Positions 19,741 through 25,162 of a stretch of DNA of 33,289 bases are shown in pieces. Made by a program: the position numbers and the translations under genes. The stretch spans positions 1-33,289 of the IMG/VR virus record IMGVR_UViG_3300034082_001233; one strand, written 5' to 3'. The notes beneath the pieces were generated by a model. That model did not search any database, was not told the DNA's origin, and was given only the letters and a program-made list of their open reading frames with translations. This stretch comes from a virus. Numbering within the stretch: position 1 is the stretch's first letter; each line of letters starts with the position of its first letter.

Positions 19741-20158
19741 GCGTTACCTGTCGCCATCGTCAGTGCAGGAGGAATACCTGCAGACATTTACAAAGAAACG
19801 GGAGACAAGAACGTGATAGATACCCATCACTTCAAGCCGGAGTCCCGACATCTGTTCGTTGCTAAAGGTCATCGTAAGCTATGCGGCTCTTTGCTTACTA
19901 CTTAGCCTATCCCATTTTTACCGCTCCGGTAGGTAGAGCGCTTAACATTTTAAAGATGTTGAACTTGTAGTCCTTTCGGCGTTCTATAGGGAATCTCTAG
20001 TGCTACTGACATCCGGTGTATCCGGTAGTTTCGCATTCCCGTCTCATTTCCGCTCCGGTAGTAAGCCACTTAGTCACCTAGGTGAGGGTGGGCTGCGCCG
20101 GATAAGTGAGAGACAAACAGTGAAAGAACTTCGGGGCTAGTTATCGTCATCCCCGTTG
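19741..20158 (-). ncRNA. Large structured leader RNA or ncRNA (about 420 nt)
   Basis: No protein frame of note. On the minus strand many helices form: CGGGG/CCCCG at the 5' end; CACTTA/TAAGTG (20,109-20,104 with 20,072-20,067) enclosing TCACCTAGGTGA; a 9-bp long-range helix GCTTACTAC (20,066-20,058) with GTAGTAAGC (19,901-19,893); GGGAAT/ATTCCC (20,040-20,035 with 19,994-19,989); CGCTC/GAGCG (19,940-19,922); AACAT/ATGTT; TGCAGG/CCTGCA (19,782-19,764); GGCG/CGCC near the 3' end. The motif ACCGGAGCGG occurs twice. It resembles ornate phage RNAs in style; I match no known class. Confidence 0.65.
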
Positions 20159-20164
20159 ACAATG

Positions 20165-20195
20165 CAAACATACAACCCCTTTGCAGATTAGCAAA
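20165..20195 (-). promoter_or_regulatory. Main leftward promoter
   Basis: Minus strand TTTG (20,195-20,192), exactly 19 bp, TATGTTTG (20,172-20,165): a full match to the Bacteroidota consensus. The start is expected near 20,158, at the 5' end of the structured RNA. A GTTAA-N6-GTTAA pair (20,205-20,220) sits just upstream and could bind a regulator. Confidence 0.8.
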
Positions 20196-20273
20196 CATTA
20201 AGTTGTTAAAACTTTGTTAAACGATTTTTGCATAGATCTATAGGCCTAATCCCACCACCAATTGAACCGCGCG

Positions 20274-20308
20274 ACGCACATGCGCGCATACGTGTACGCG
20301 TACGTGTA
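20274..20308. other. 35-bp alternating purine-pyrimidine tract
   Basis: From 20,274 to 20,308 bases strictly alternate purine and pyrimidine, with several CG and GT/AC steps (for example TGCGCGCATACGTGTACGCG). Such tracts favour Z-DNA under negative supercoiling. It stands out as GC-rich within an AT-rich origin-like region. Confidence 0.5.
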
Positions 20309-20638
20309 AGGGAAAACTGTGTTATAGAAACGTTAAAAAATATGTTAAAGAAAACCAAATTTCCCCAAATTTCGATTATCTCGACATGGGTAAGGTGTTT
20401 GTATGGTTTGTGGGTAATAGGGCCTAAAATCGTCTTCTAAATCGATTTAGATTGAATCGCAGTGATATGTTAAAGTCCTGTGAAATCCAATGCTTTAACA
20501 CCAAGTTAACAACTTTAACCTTATACGGATAGCATACAATAAAGAGCAATAATGTTGCGGAGGATGGGGACAATGCGCATATGAAAAAATAGGGAGATGA
20601 CAATGGGGTTATCCCCTAGTTTAACATCCCTTTAACAA

Positions 20639-20654
20639 TGTTCCACGTGGAACA
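20639..20654. other. Perfect parS-like palindrome
   Basis: TGTTCCACGTGGAACA is a 16-bp perfect palindrome and fits the broadly conserved chromosomal parS consensus TGTTnCACGTGnAACA, bound by ParB. It is the only such site in the window and no ParA or ParB gene is seen here. It lies between two TTAAC pairs in the origin-like region. Confidence 0.7.
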
Positions 20655-20697
20655 CCTACATTAACGATTGATTAACAAGGCATTGTGAGTTTCTTAA

Positions 20698-20763
20698 CAT
20701 ACTAAAGATCTTAGCAAAGCATACTAAAATAGTTAGCAATCCTACTAAACAATTTAGCAGTTG
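20698..20763. repeat. Three 21-22-bp iterons, CTAAA-N4-TTAG
   Basis: Tandem copies CATACTAAAGATCTTAGCAA, CATACTAAAATAGTTAGCAA and CCTACTAAACAATTTAGCAG, with CTAAA at 20,702, 20,724 and 20,745 (periods 22 and 21). Each has an inner inverted repeat CTAAA/TTAG. Two-turn spacing places them on one DNA face, typical of initiator iterons or operators. Confidence 0.65.
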
Positions 20764-20804
20764 CAACATTGATGTTGGAACATTGACGTTGGACCATTAA
20801 CTTT
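20763..20804. repeat. Three 14-bp direct repeats
   Basis: GCAACATTGATGTT (20,763-20,776), GGAACATTGACGTT (20,777-20,790) and GGACCATTAACTTT (20,791-20,804), exactly tandem. They cover both elements of the rightward promoter at 20,774-20,805, so they could be an operator. Confidence 0.6.
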
Positions 20805-20805
20805 G
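20774..20805 (+). promoter_or_regulatory. Rightward promoter in the control region
   Basis: GTTG (20,774-20,777), 20 bp, TAACTTTG (20,798-20,805): one mismatch from TTTG-N19-21-TAnnTTTG. Transcription would run about 285 nt before the first rightward gene at 21,097. Confidence 0.55.
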
Positions 20806-20877
20806 CACATGTGGGGTACTCGGTATAGGAAAGTGACTTTGCCAGGGTGGGCGTCCGCTCCCACGCATATATAGTCC

Positions 20878-20940
20878 CTCCAGCGACTAGAGTCCTCATA
20901 ATTTTATATCTCCAGCGACCACACATCTCACATAATTTCA
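20878..20940. repeat. 32-bp direct repeat
   Basis: CTCCAGCGAC begins at 20,878 and again at 20,910; each is followed at similar distance by TCATAATTT or CACATAATTT. The unit is 32 bp with some divergence. It lies in the untranslated leader of the rightward arm. Confidence 0.5.
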
Positions 20941-21085
20941 TGCATGCAAATCATAAGGGAATGCATGAATGAATGACTAATTATCCCTCTTAATATATAT
21001 AAGAAGGAAACCCCATAACTAACTGACAATCAATACTAGCATTCCCTAATGGGGGAATGAAATCCCCAGATAGGTAAAAAAGAGG
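20941..21085 (+). other. Leader of the first rightward gene
   Basis: No gene is seen. It contains TGCATGCA and GAATGCATGAATGAATGA, an AT-rich stretch (TTAATATATATAAG), and a hairpin CATTCCC/GGGAATG (21,040-21,046 with 21,053-21,059) about 40 bp before the ATG at 21,097. The hairpin has no U-tract and so is not a terminator. Confidence 0.4.
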
Positions 21086-21093
21086 TACATTTG
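21086..21093 (+). promoter_or_regulatory. TAnnTTTG box three bases before an ATG
   Basis: TACATTTG, then GGT, then the ATG at 21,097. The 18-bp context AGGTACATTTGGGTATGA is nearly repeated at 318-334. No -33 element at the usual distance. Confidence 0.45.
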
Positions 21094-21096
21094 GGT

Positions 21097-21582
21097 ATGA
21101 ACAAGAAGCACGAAGAGTACCTAAATAATCCGTACAAGATCAACGGAATAGTGGAGAGGATGTTTACCACCAAGACAGACGAGACGCTGACGATAGACCC
21201 GGAGACTGGGCAGTACTATACCATGAAGAAGGTTAGCCAGAACAAGAGCATGCTACATGACGGACTGGTGTACGCCAAGTTGTTTCAAAACAGCGTGGGC
21301 ATACTGATGGGGTTGTCACACCCCTCACTTAGGATCATAATATATGCCATGAGTGTGGTACGGCCACTAAGCGAGACTGTTATACTGAACGCACCGGACG
21401 TATGTGTCGCCTGCGGCATGGCTGAGAAGACGTTTTACAACAACATAATAGAGCTGCTGGACAAGAGGATACTGTCCCGGAAGCTGGGGTCTTCGATAGA
21501 GTTCTGGTTCGACCCAAACCTATTCTTTAACGGGAACAGGATCAGGGTTTCGGACCAGAGAATGTCCAGCCTAAAGACCTAA
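21097..21582 (+). CDS. RepL-like winged-helix replication protein
   Basis: The ATG at 21,097 (MNKKHEEYLNNPYKINGIVE) is preferred over a TTG six bases earlier. The 161-aa protein resembles plasmid RepL-type initiators: SVGILMGLSHPSLRIIIYAM, then a wHTH stretch CVACGMAEKTFYNNIIELLD, a wing (RILSRKLGSSIEFWFDPNLF) and the ending FFNGNRIRV, which matches the N-P-x-x-F-x-N-G-x-R pattern of RepL. It lies next to an origin-like region with iterons and is the first rightward gene; it probably binds those repeats to start replication or acts as a regulator. Confidence 0.65.
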   Translation: MNKKHEEYLNNPYKINGIVERMFTTKTDETLTIDPETGQYYTMKKVSQNKSMLHDGLVYAKLFQNSVGILMGLSHPSLRIIIYAMSVVRPLSETVILNAPDVCVACGMAEKTFYNNIIELLDKRILSRKLGSSIEFWFDPNLFFNGNRIRVSDQRMSSLKT

Positions 21583-21587
21583 ATTTG
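21580..21587 (+). promoter_or_regulatory. TAnnTTTG box three bases before an ATG
   Basis: TAAATTTG overlaps the stop codon of the preceding gene, followed by CGT and the ATG at 21,591. Same geometry as at 320 and 21,086. Confidence 0.4.
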
Positions 21588-21590
21588 CGT

Positions 21591-22205
21591 ATGAAGTTTG
21601 AAGTACCTCCTGAGTTTAGGCAGTTTGTTGCGCACGTGAAGAGGAGGTGCAGGGCCAACCGTATAGAGCTGATGATGTCCCCGTCCAGGAATGTGGTGGT
21701 GACGGACAGCTTCTCGACGGACTGTGCAGGGTATTTTGACGATGTAAATAGGACGCTTGTGGTAGCCTGCGGCAAGCCGTTCAAGGACTGGATAGAGATA
21801 CTCGTGCACGAGTACTCACACATGGAGCAGTGGCTCGGTGACGAAAGGTGGTCTCACTGGGGTGACTGTTGTTACAACCTTTGGGCGTGGCTTGACAAGG
21901 ACAGGATCATGAACAACGCGCAGCTTAAGGAGCTGATGGACGGCATGATCGAGCTGGAGAGGGACTGTGAGGTTAGGGCACTGGAGAACATAAGGAAGTG
22001 GAAGCTGCCTATAAACAAGTCCAGGTACGCCAGGAAGGCTAACCTGTATCTATATAGCTACAGGGCGATGCCTGTGATAAGGAGGTTCCCTTCTGGGCTG
22101 TACGACAACAAGGCGCTGATAGACATGTGCCCACCAAGGATGTACAAGAGGTACGAATCCGTCCCGAAGCCTGTGATGGACGTGCTTGTAAAAACTTACG
22201 GATAA
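21591..22205 (+). CDS. HExxH metallopeptidase-like protein (204 aa)
   Basis: Start ATG at 21,591 (MKFEVPPEFRQFVAHVKRRC). A zinc-binding helix WIEILVHEYSHMEQW has HEYSH at residues 73-77, and a later acidic helix IELERDCEVRALENI (about 120-134) could give the third ligand and resembles gluzincin or M78/ImmA-like peptidases. It has no signal peptide, so it would act in the cytoplasm or within the capsid. Its place between the RepL-like gene and head genes does not settle the substrate. Confidence 0.7.
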   Translation: MKFEVPPEFRQFVAHVKRRCRANRIELMMSPSRNVVVTDSFSTDCAGYFDDVNRTLVVACGKPFKDWIEILVHEYSHMEQWLGDERWSHWGDCCYNLWAWLDKDRIMNNAQLKELMDGMIELERDCEVRALENIRKWKLPINKSRYARKANLYLYSYRAMPVIRRFPSGLYDNKALIDMCPPRMYKRYESVPKPVMDVLVKTYG

Positions 22206-22211
22206 GTTTCT

Positions 22212-22219
22212 TATTTTTG
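22212..22219 (+). promoter_or_regulatory. Late TAnnTTTG box
   Basis: TATTTTTG in the 31-bp gap between 22,205 and the ATG at 22,237; 17 bases separate the box and start codon. No TTTG at 19-21 bp upstream. Confidence 0.5.
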
Positions 22220-22236
22220 TTAGAAATAACATAAAT

Positions 22237-22365
22237 ATGAAAAATGCAATGAAAGGATACGGAGCAAAGACAGCAACTAAGGCAGCGCCAAAGAGTGCAA
22301 AGAAGGAAACCAAGATGGCAGCCAAGGAGAAGTTCATGAAGATGATCAAGGCAAAGAAGAAGTAA
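22237..22365 (+). CDS. Small Lys/Ala-rich basic protein (42 aa)
   Basis: Begins MKNAMKGYGAKTATKAAPKS and continues with KETKMAAKEKFMKMIKAKKK: almost only Lys, Ala, Met and Thr. Such histone-like tails in phages can bind DNA in the head, but that is inferred. It has its own TAnnTTTG box and is followed after one base by another small basic gene. Confidence 0.65.
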   Translation: MKNAMKGYGAKTATKAAPKSAKKETKMAAKEKFMKMIKAKKK

Positions 22366-22366
22366 C

Positions 22367-22489
22367 ATGGCAAAGGCTAAGGGATCTTCAGACAAGGTGA
22401 AGGTAAACTTCGGCAAGCGGAAGAAGGGTTCCGCCCAGAAGTCATTCAACAAACACGATCGTAAGGATCGTAAATATAGAAGTAAATGA
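22367..22489 (+). CDS. Small basic protein (40 aa)
   Basis: Begins MAKAKGSSDKVKVNFGKRKK and ends DRKDRKYRSK; it is very basic with no hydrophobic core. The stop overlaps the next ATG (ATGA at 22,486-22,489). Together with the gene at 22,237-22,365 it forms a pair of DNA-binding-like peptides in the late operon. Function unknown. Confidence 0.65.
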   Translation: MAKAKGSSDKVKVNFGKRKKGSAQKSFNKHDRKDRKYRSK

Positions 22490-22929
22490 AACTAGACCTT
22501 AAGAGGATGGCAGGAGCCATCGCAGCAAGTGCGGAAAACGGACCTGGAGACCCAATCGAGGAGCTCAACAAGAAGCTTGCAGCCCAAAACCTGTACTACG
22601 ACAAGGCGTCAAAGACCGTCAAGAGGTTGCCAGACGCAAGCATGAACCGTAAGAACATGGAGAACAAGGTTGCAGACGCAATGTATCAGGCAAACATGAA
22701 GCAGTCGCTTAACATGAGTCCTGAGCAAATGAGAGACCTTCCTGGGTTTGAGAAGTCTTACGACAGGATGATGCAACAAGTCCCTGAGACTGGAGACGCA
22801 CTTAAGGAAATGCTAATAAAGCAGGGGATCATGGCGATGAATCCAAAGACCGGAGACGTTTCAATGACGGAGAAGGGTATGGCCATGAACAAGAAGGGCT
22901 TACTGAGCAAGTACAAGATCACAATGTAA
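22486..22929 (+). CDS. Hypothetical late protein (147 aa)
   Basis: Begins MKLDLKRMAGAIAASAENGP and is Met-, Lys- and Asn-rich with predicted helices (NKKLAAQNLYYDKASKTVKR; MSPEQMRDLPGFEKSYDRMM) and a Gly/Met end (KGMAMNKKGLLSKYKITM). No domain recognised. Its place before head genes suggests a virion or assembly role, by position only. Confidence 0.65.
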   Translation: MKLDLKRMAGAIAASAENGPGDPIEELNKKLAAQNLYYDKASKTVKRLPDASMNRKNMENKVADAMYQANMKQSLNMSPEQMRDLPGFEKSYDRMMQQVPETGDALKEMLIKQGIMAMNPKTGDVSMTEKGMAMNKKGLLSKYKITM

Positions 22930-22930
22930 C

Positions 22931-23317
22931 ATGAGTTCCGCAATAAAAAGAAACCCTGCGTTATGGAAGAGAATAGTTGCACGTGTCAAGGCTGGCTCGA
23001 AAGGCGGAGATGCCAGCGAGTGGTCTGCAAGAAAGGCACAATTAGCGGTAGCCTTATACAAAAAATCTGGTGGTGGATATCAAGGAAAGAAGTCAAGCTC
23101 AAACTCTTTGTCGAAATGGACGAAAGAGAAGTGGACAACTTCTTCAGGGAAGCCGTCGGGTGGGACTCGTCGGTATTTACCGGAGAAGGCGTGGGCAGCA
23201 CTAAGCCCAAGCCAAAGAAAGGCAACAAACCAAGCAAAGGCGGAGGGAAACAAGAAGGGCCAACAGTTCGTAAGGCAGCCAAAAAAGATAGCGGAAAAAG
23301 TAAAAGAGTTTAGGTAA
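22931..23317 (+). CDS. DUF5872-like basic protein (128 aa)
   Basis: The C-terminal two thirds reads LSKWTKEKWTTSSGKPSGGT, RRYLPEKAWAALSPSQRKAT, NQAKAEGNKKGQQFVRQPKK: the pattern KWxxExWxTxSG...RYLPxxAxxALSxxE/Q...KGxQFxxQPKxIAxK that I recall from DUF5872, a family also found in large DNA viruses and many phages, with unknown role. The N-terminal 40 residues (NPALWKRIVARVKAGSKGGD, WSARKAQLAVALYKKSGGGY) are a second short repeatable module. Basic charge suggests DNA packing or nucleoid binding. Confidence 0.65.
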   Translation: MSSAIKRNPALWKRIVARVKAGSKGGDASEWSARKAQLAVALYKKSGGGYQGKKSSSNSLSKWTKEKWTTSSGKPSGGTRRYLPEKAWAALSPSQRKATNQAKAEGNKKGQQFVRQPKKIAEKVKEFR

Positions 23318-23622
23318 TGATAGAGTATAGGGGAGAAAAGTTCAGTGGGTACAACAAGCCAAAGGATGCCTCAGACGGCGTCCACAAGAAGGTTGTGCTC
23401 GCCAAGGAGGGTGACAAGGTACGCATGGTTCGCTTCGGTGCGAAGGGGTACTCGTCTAACTACTCCCCTGAGGCACGTGCCCAGTACAAGAAGAGGCACG
23501 CCAAGGAGGCCAACTCCTCTAAGCTTTCTGCAGGGTGGTGGGCGTACCACTTCCTTTGGGGAAAGGGATCACAAGTATACCGTTCGGGTAAAAAATCTGG
23601 CAAGGGAGAAAGATTTGCGTAA
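23317..23622 (+). CDS. Conserved small basic phage protein (101 aa)
   Basis: Begins MIEYRGEKFSGYNKPKDASD and has VVLAKEGDKVRMVRFGAKGY, PEARAQYKKRHAKEANSSKL and SAGWWAYHFLWG, the pattern KEGxKxxxxRFGxxG...RxxYxxRH...K..AxYWA..xLW seen in small proteins of many phages and of unknown role. It shares the A of the stop of the preceding gene (TAATG). The pattern and position suggest a virion-linked protein. Confidence 0.65.
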   Translation: MIEYRGEKFSGYNKPKDASDGVHKKVVLAKEGDKVRMVRFGAKGYSSNYSPEARAQYKKRHAKEANSSKLSAGWWAYHFLWGKGSQVYRSGKKSGKGERFA

Positions 23623-23627
23623 CTTTG
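23620..23627 (+). promoter_or_regulatory. Late TAnnTTTG box
   Basis: TAACTTTG overlaps the stop of the preceding gene and lies 16 bp before the ATG at 23,644. Upstream TCTGG at 23,596 is a poor -33 candidate. Confidence 0.5.
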
Positions 23628-23643
23628 CTGCAAATCAAACCAA

Positions 23644-24240
23644 ATGCAGCACCTGTACAACACAATCAAGCCTGTTGGGGCAAGGGCAATAGTTGCCGTA
23701 AAGAGTGGGTCGAAGAACTCACACATCGTAACAAAGGATGACGGAACTGAGGTAGAGCTTTTCGTAGACACAAGCTACTCATGGGACGGCAAGATATCTG
23801 GCCAGACACAGGCCGTACTGCTCACAGACTTCAAGAACCTTAAAGCCGGAACAGATGTACTCATTCACCACAACGCTATTAACGAGTCCAACCAGCTGGA
23901 CATCAACATCGACACTACCACGTTCATACACGCTATCGAGGCAGACTTCGTATACTTCGGCTTCAATGACGATGGCATAGTCTGCATAGACGGATACATG
24001 ATGGTAGAGCGTGTGTACGACGAGGACATGGTATCGCCAGGCGGTATTATCCTCACAGAGAAGAAGAAGCATGACTCTCTCATGAAGGTCTTGGTTAAGC
24101 CTGAGTCCATAGACGACTTCGAGGTTGGAGACCTGGCCGTTGTGTACAAGAAGTCAGACTACGAAATGACACACAATATCGGAGGAAAGATGACTAAAAT
24201 AATCAGATTAAAATATTCAGATTGTCTGGGAAAATCATAA
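23644..24240 (+). CDS. GroES-like co-chaperonin, tentative (198 aa)
   Basis: The N-terminus has IKPVGARAIVAVKSGSK, later VSPGGIILTEKKK (the GGIIL of the GroES mobile loop), LMKVLVKPESIDDFEVGDLA and a C-terminal TKIIRLKYSDCLG, which is similar in layout to GroES ends (ILRESDILA). A 100-residue insert separates the first and second parts, so it is about twice the length of GroES, reminiscent of phage T4 gp31-type proteins. If right, it would help host GroEL fold the capsid protein encoded downstream. Tentative. Confidence 0.5.
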   Translation: MQHLYNTIKPVGARAIVAVKSGSKNSHIVTKDDGTEVELFVDTSYSWDGKISGQTQAVLLTDFKNLKAGTDVLIHHNAINESNQLDINIDTTTFIHAIEADFVYFGFNDDGIVCIDGYMMVERVYDEDMVSPGGIILTEKKKHDSLMKVLVKPESIDDFEVGDLAVVYKKSDYEMTHNIGGKMTKIIRLKYSDCLGKS

Positions 24241-24530
24241 AACTAGAGGACAAGATTAAGCTGTACGAGGCCGACGGTATCGTTGGTGCGTACTATGCCC
24301 TTAACAGGAAGCTGAACGAGATAACAGGATTGCTAAACAACAACGACCTTACAAGCCTAGACCTTTCAGACAGGAACGATGGATCGTGGGAGCGCGTGAT
24401 GAAGCTGTTCAACAGCGTTGGTGACATCAACGAGGTTATGAAGAAGCTTCGCATGGACAACCTACTGTCTGGAGACGAGGAGAAGGACAAGGCGAGAAGG
24501 AAGCCGTTAATCGAAGAATTGGTACGATGA
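24222..24530 (+). CDS. Hypothetical helical protein with TTG start (102 aa)
   Basis: The only early start in frame is a TTG at 24,222, 19 bp inside the preceding gene; the next Met is near residue 60, so a TTG or other rare start is needed. The product (SGKIIKLEDKIKLYEADGIV after the start) is helical and acidic, with a charged end (EEKDKARRKPLIEELVR). It overlaps the next gene by 4 bp. Function unknown. Confidence 0.6.
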   Translation: MSGKIIKLEDKIKLYEADGIVGAYYALNRKLNEITGLLNNNDLTSLDLSDRNDGSWERVMKLFNSVGDINEVMKKLRMDNLLSGDEEKDKARRKPLIEELVR

Positions 24531-25153
24531 CATACATGACCAAGAACACCCCTGTAGAAGATCTACTGAAAGAGATAGCAAGGCTTCGGAATCAGATTGA
24601 TCAGTTGAAGCATCACGCTAAAAAGAATACAGAGAAGAGGTCAAAGATACGTGCGGACTGGAAGACTAGGTACAACAAGCTAAAGTACAAGTTGTTCAAA
24701 AAGGATCAGTTGGTGTACGGGAAGAACCTTCACATCCAGAGGATAAAGGCGAAGAACATGAGGTCCTCAAAGGTTTGGAGGAGGGAGGGGTACAATCACG
24801 CAATGAAACGGATCGTGGTCAACCACTACAAGGTGAAGCACCTTGCGTCATTCCTGTTCAAGACCAGTACGGTAATGGAGATATACAAGCTTGACATGAG
24901 GGAGTACTCTTTTATACTTTGGGCAGGCAGGTATGACTTCTTTGACAGGAAGGACTTTAACAATACGGTAGGAGACATTGACGTGTCGTTCTACAGGATG
25001 GTAAATAAATTAATGAAGCGTGGCTTGGTAGACTTTGTGGCAAAGAAGACTGGGGAGGCTAGGAAGATATTCTCGCTGACAGGGACGGGTGTAGACCTGT
25101 ACAACAGGGTAGCCAAGTTTACAAACAAGTCGCTTAGGTCTGATACGGAATAA
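24527..25153 (+). CDS. Coiled-coil and MarR-like wHTH protein, candidate small terminase
   Basis: The first about 75 residues form a basic coiled coil (LLKEIARLRNQIDQLKHHAK and beyond). The C-terminal half looks like a MarR-type winged helix: YRMVNKLMKRGLVDFVAKKT with GEARKIFSLTGTGVDLYNRV. It ends 9 bp before the large terminase gene, where small terminase subunits normally lie. An N-terminal oligomerisation part plus a DNA-binding part would fit TerS, but the order of domains is reversed from most TerS proteins. Evidence is position and fold impression. Confidence 0.5.
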   Translation: MTYMTKNTPVEDLLKEIARLRNQIDQLKHHAKKNTEKRSKIRADWKTRYNKLKYKLFKKDQLVYGKNLHIQRIKAKNMRSSKVWRREGYNHAMKRIVVNHYKVKHLASFLFKTSTVMEIYKLDMREYSFILWAGRYDFFDRKDFNNTVGDIDVSFYRMVNKLMKRGLVDFVAKKTGEARKIFSLTGTGVDLYNRVAKFTNKSLRSDTE

Positions 25154-25162
25154 CATATAATT

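Larger units (their letters stand above)
20205..20698. repeat. Paired TTAAC repeats (TTAAC-N6-TTAAC)
   Basis: On the plus strand TTAAC starts at 20,495, 20,506, 20,515, 20,621, 20,632, 20,661, 20,672 and 20,694. Three pairs are exactly 11 bp apart (20,495/20,506; 20,621/20,632; 20,661/20,672). An inverted pair GTTAA-N6-GTTAA lies at 20,205-20,220, next to the leftward promoter, and a looser one at 20,332-20,348. The one-turn spacing suggests side-by-side binding by one protein, probably at the origin. Confidence 0.6.

Noticed and set aside
19741-20158. tmRNA or group I intron as identity of the large RNA
   Set aside because: No alanine tag frame, tRNA-like ends or CCA for tmRNA; no recognisable intron core (P3-P7) and no interrupted gene.
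20228-20440. Rightward frame of about 70 residues in the control region
   Set aside because: It runs through the alternating purine-pyrimidine tract, giving an artificial Arg/Val repeat, and has no leader or conserved motif.
20600-20620. GGGGTTATCCCC as a terminator or DnaA box
   Set aside because: The hairpin has no U-tract on either strand, and TTATCCCCT differs from the DnaA box TTATCCACA at too many positions.
20711-20941. Leftward frame across iterons and repeats
   Set aside because: It encodes the iterons, the 14-bp repeats and the promoter; composition is not protein-like and no leader is present.
21585-21823. Leftward frames opposite the metallopeptidase gene
   Set aside because: They are antisense shadows of a well-supported HExxH protein.
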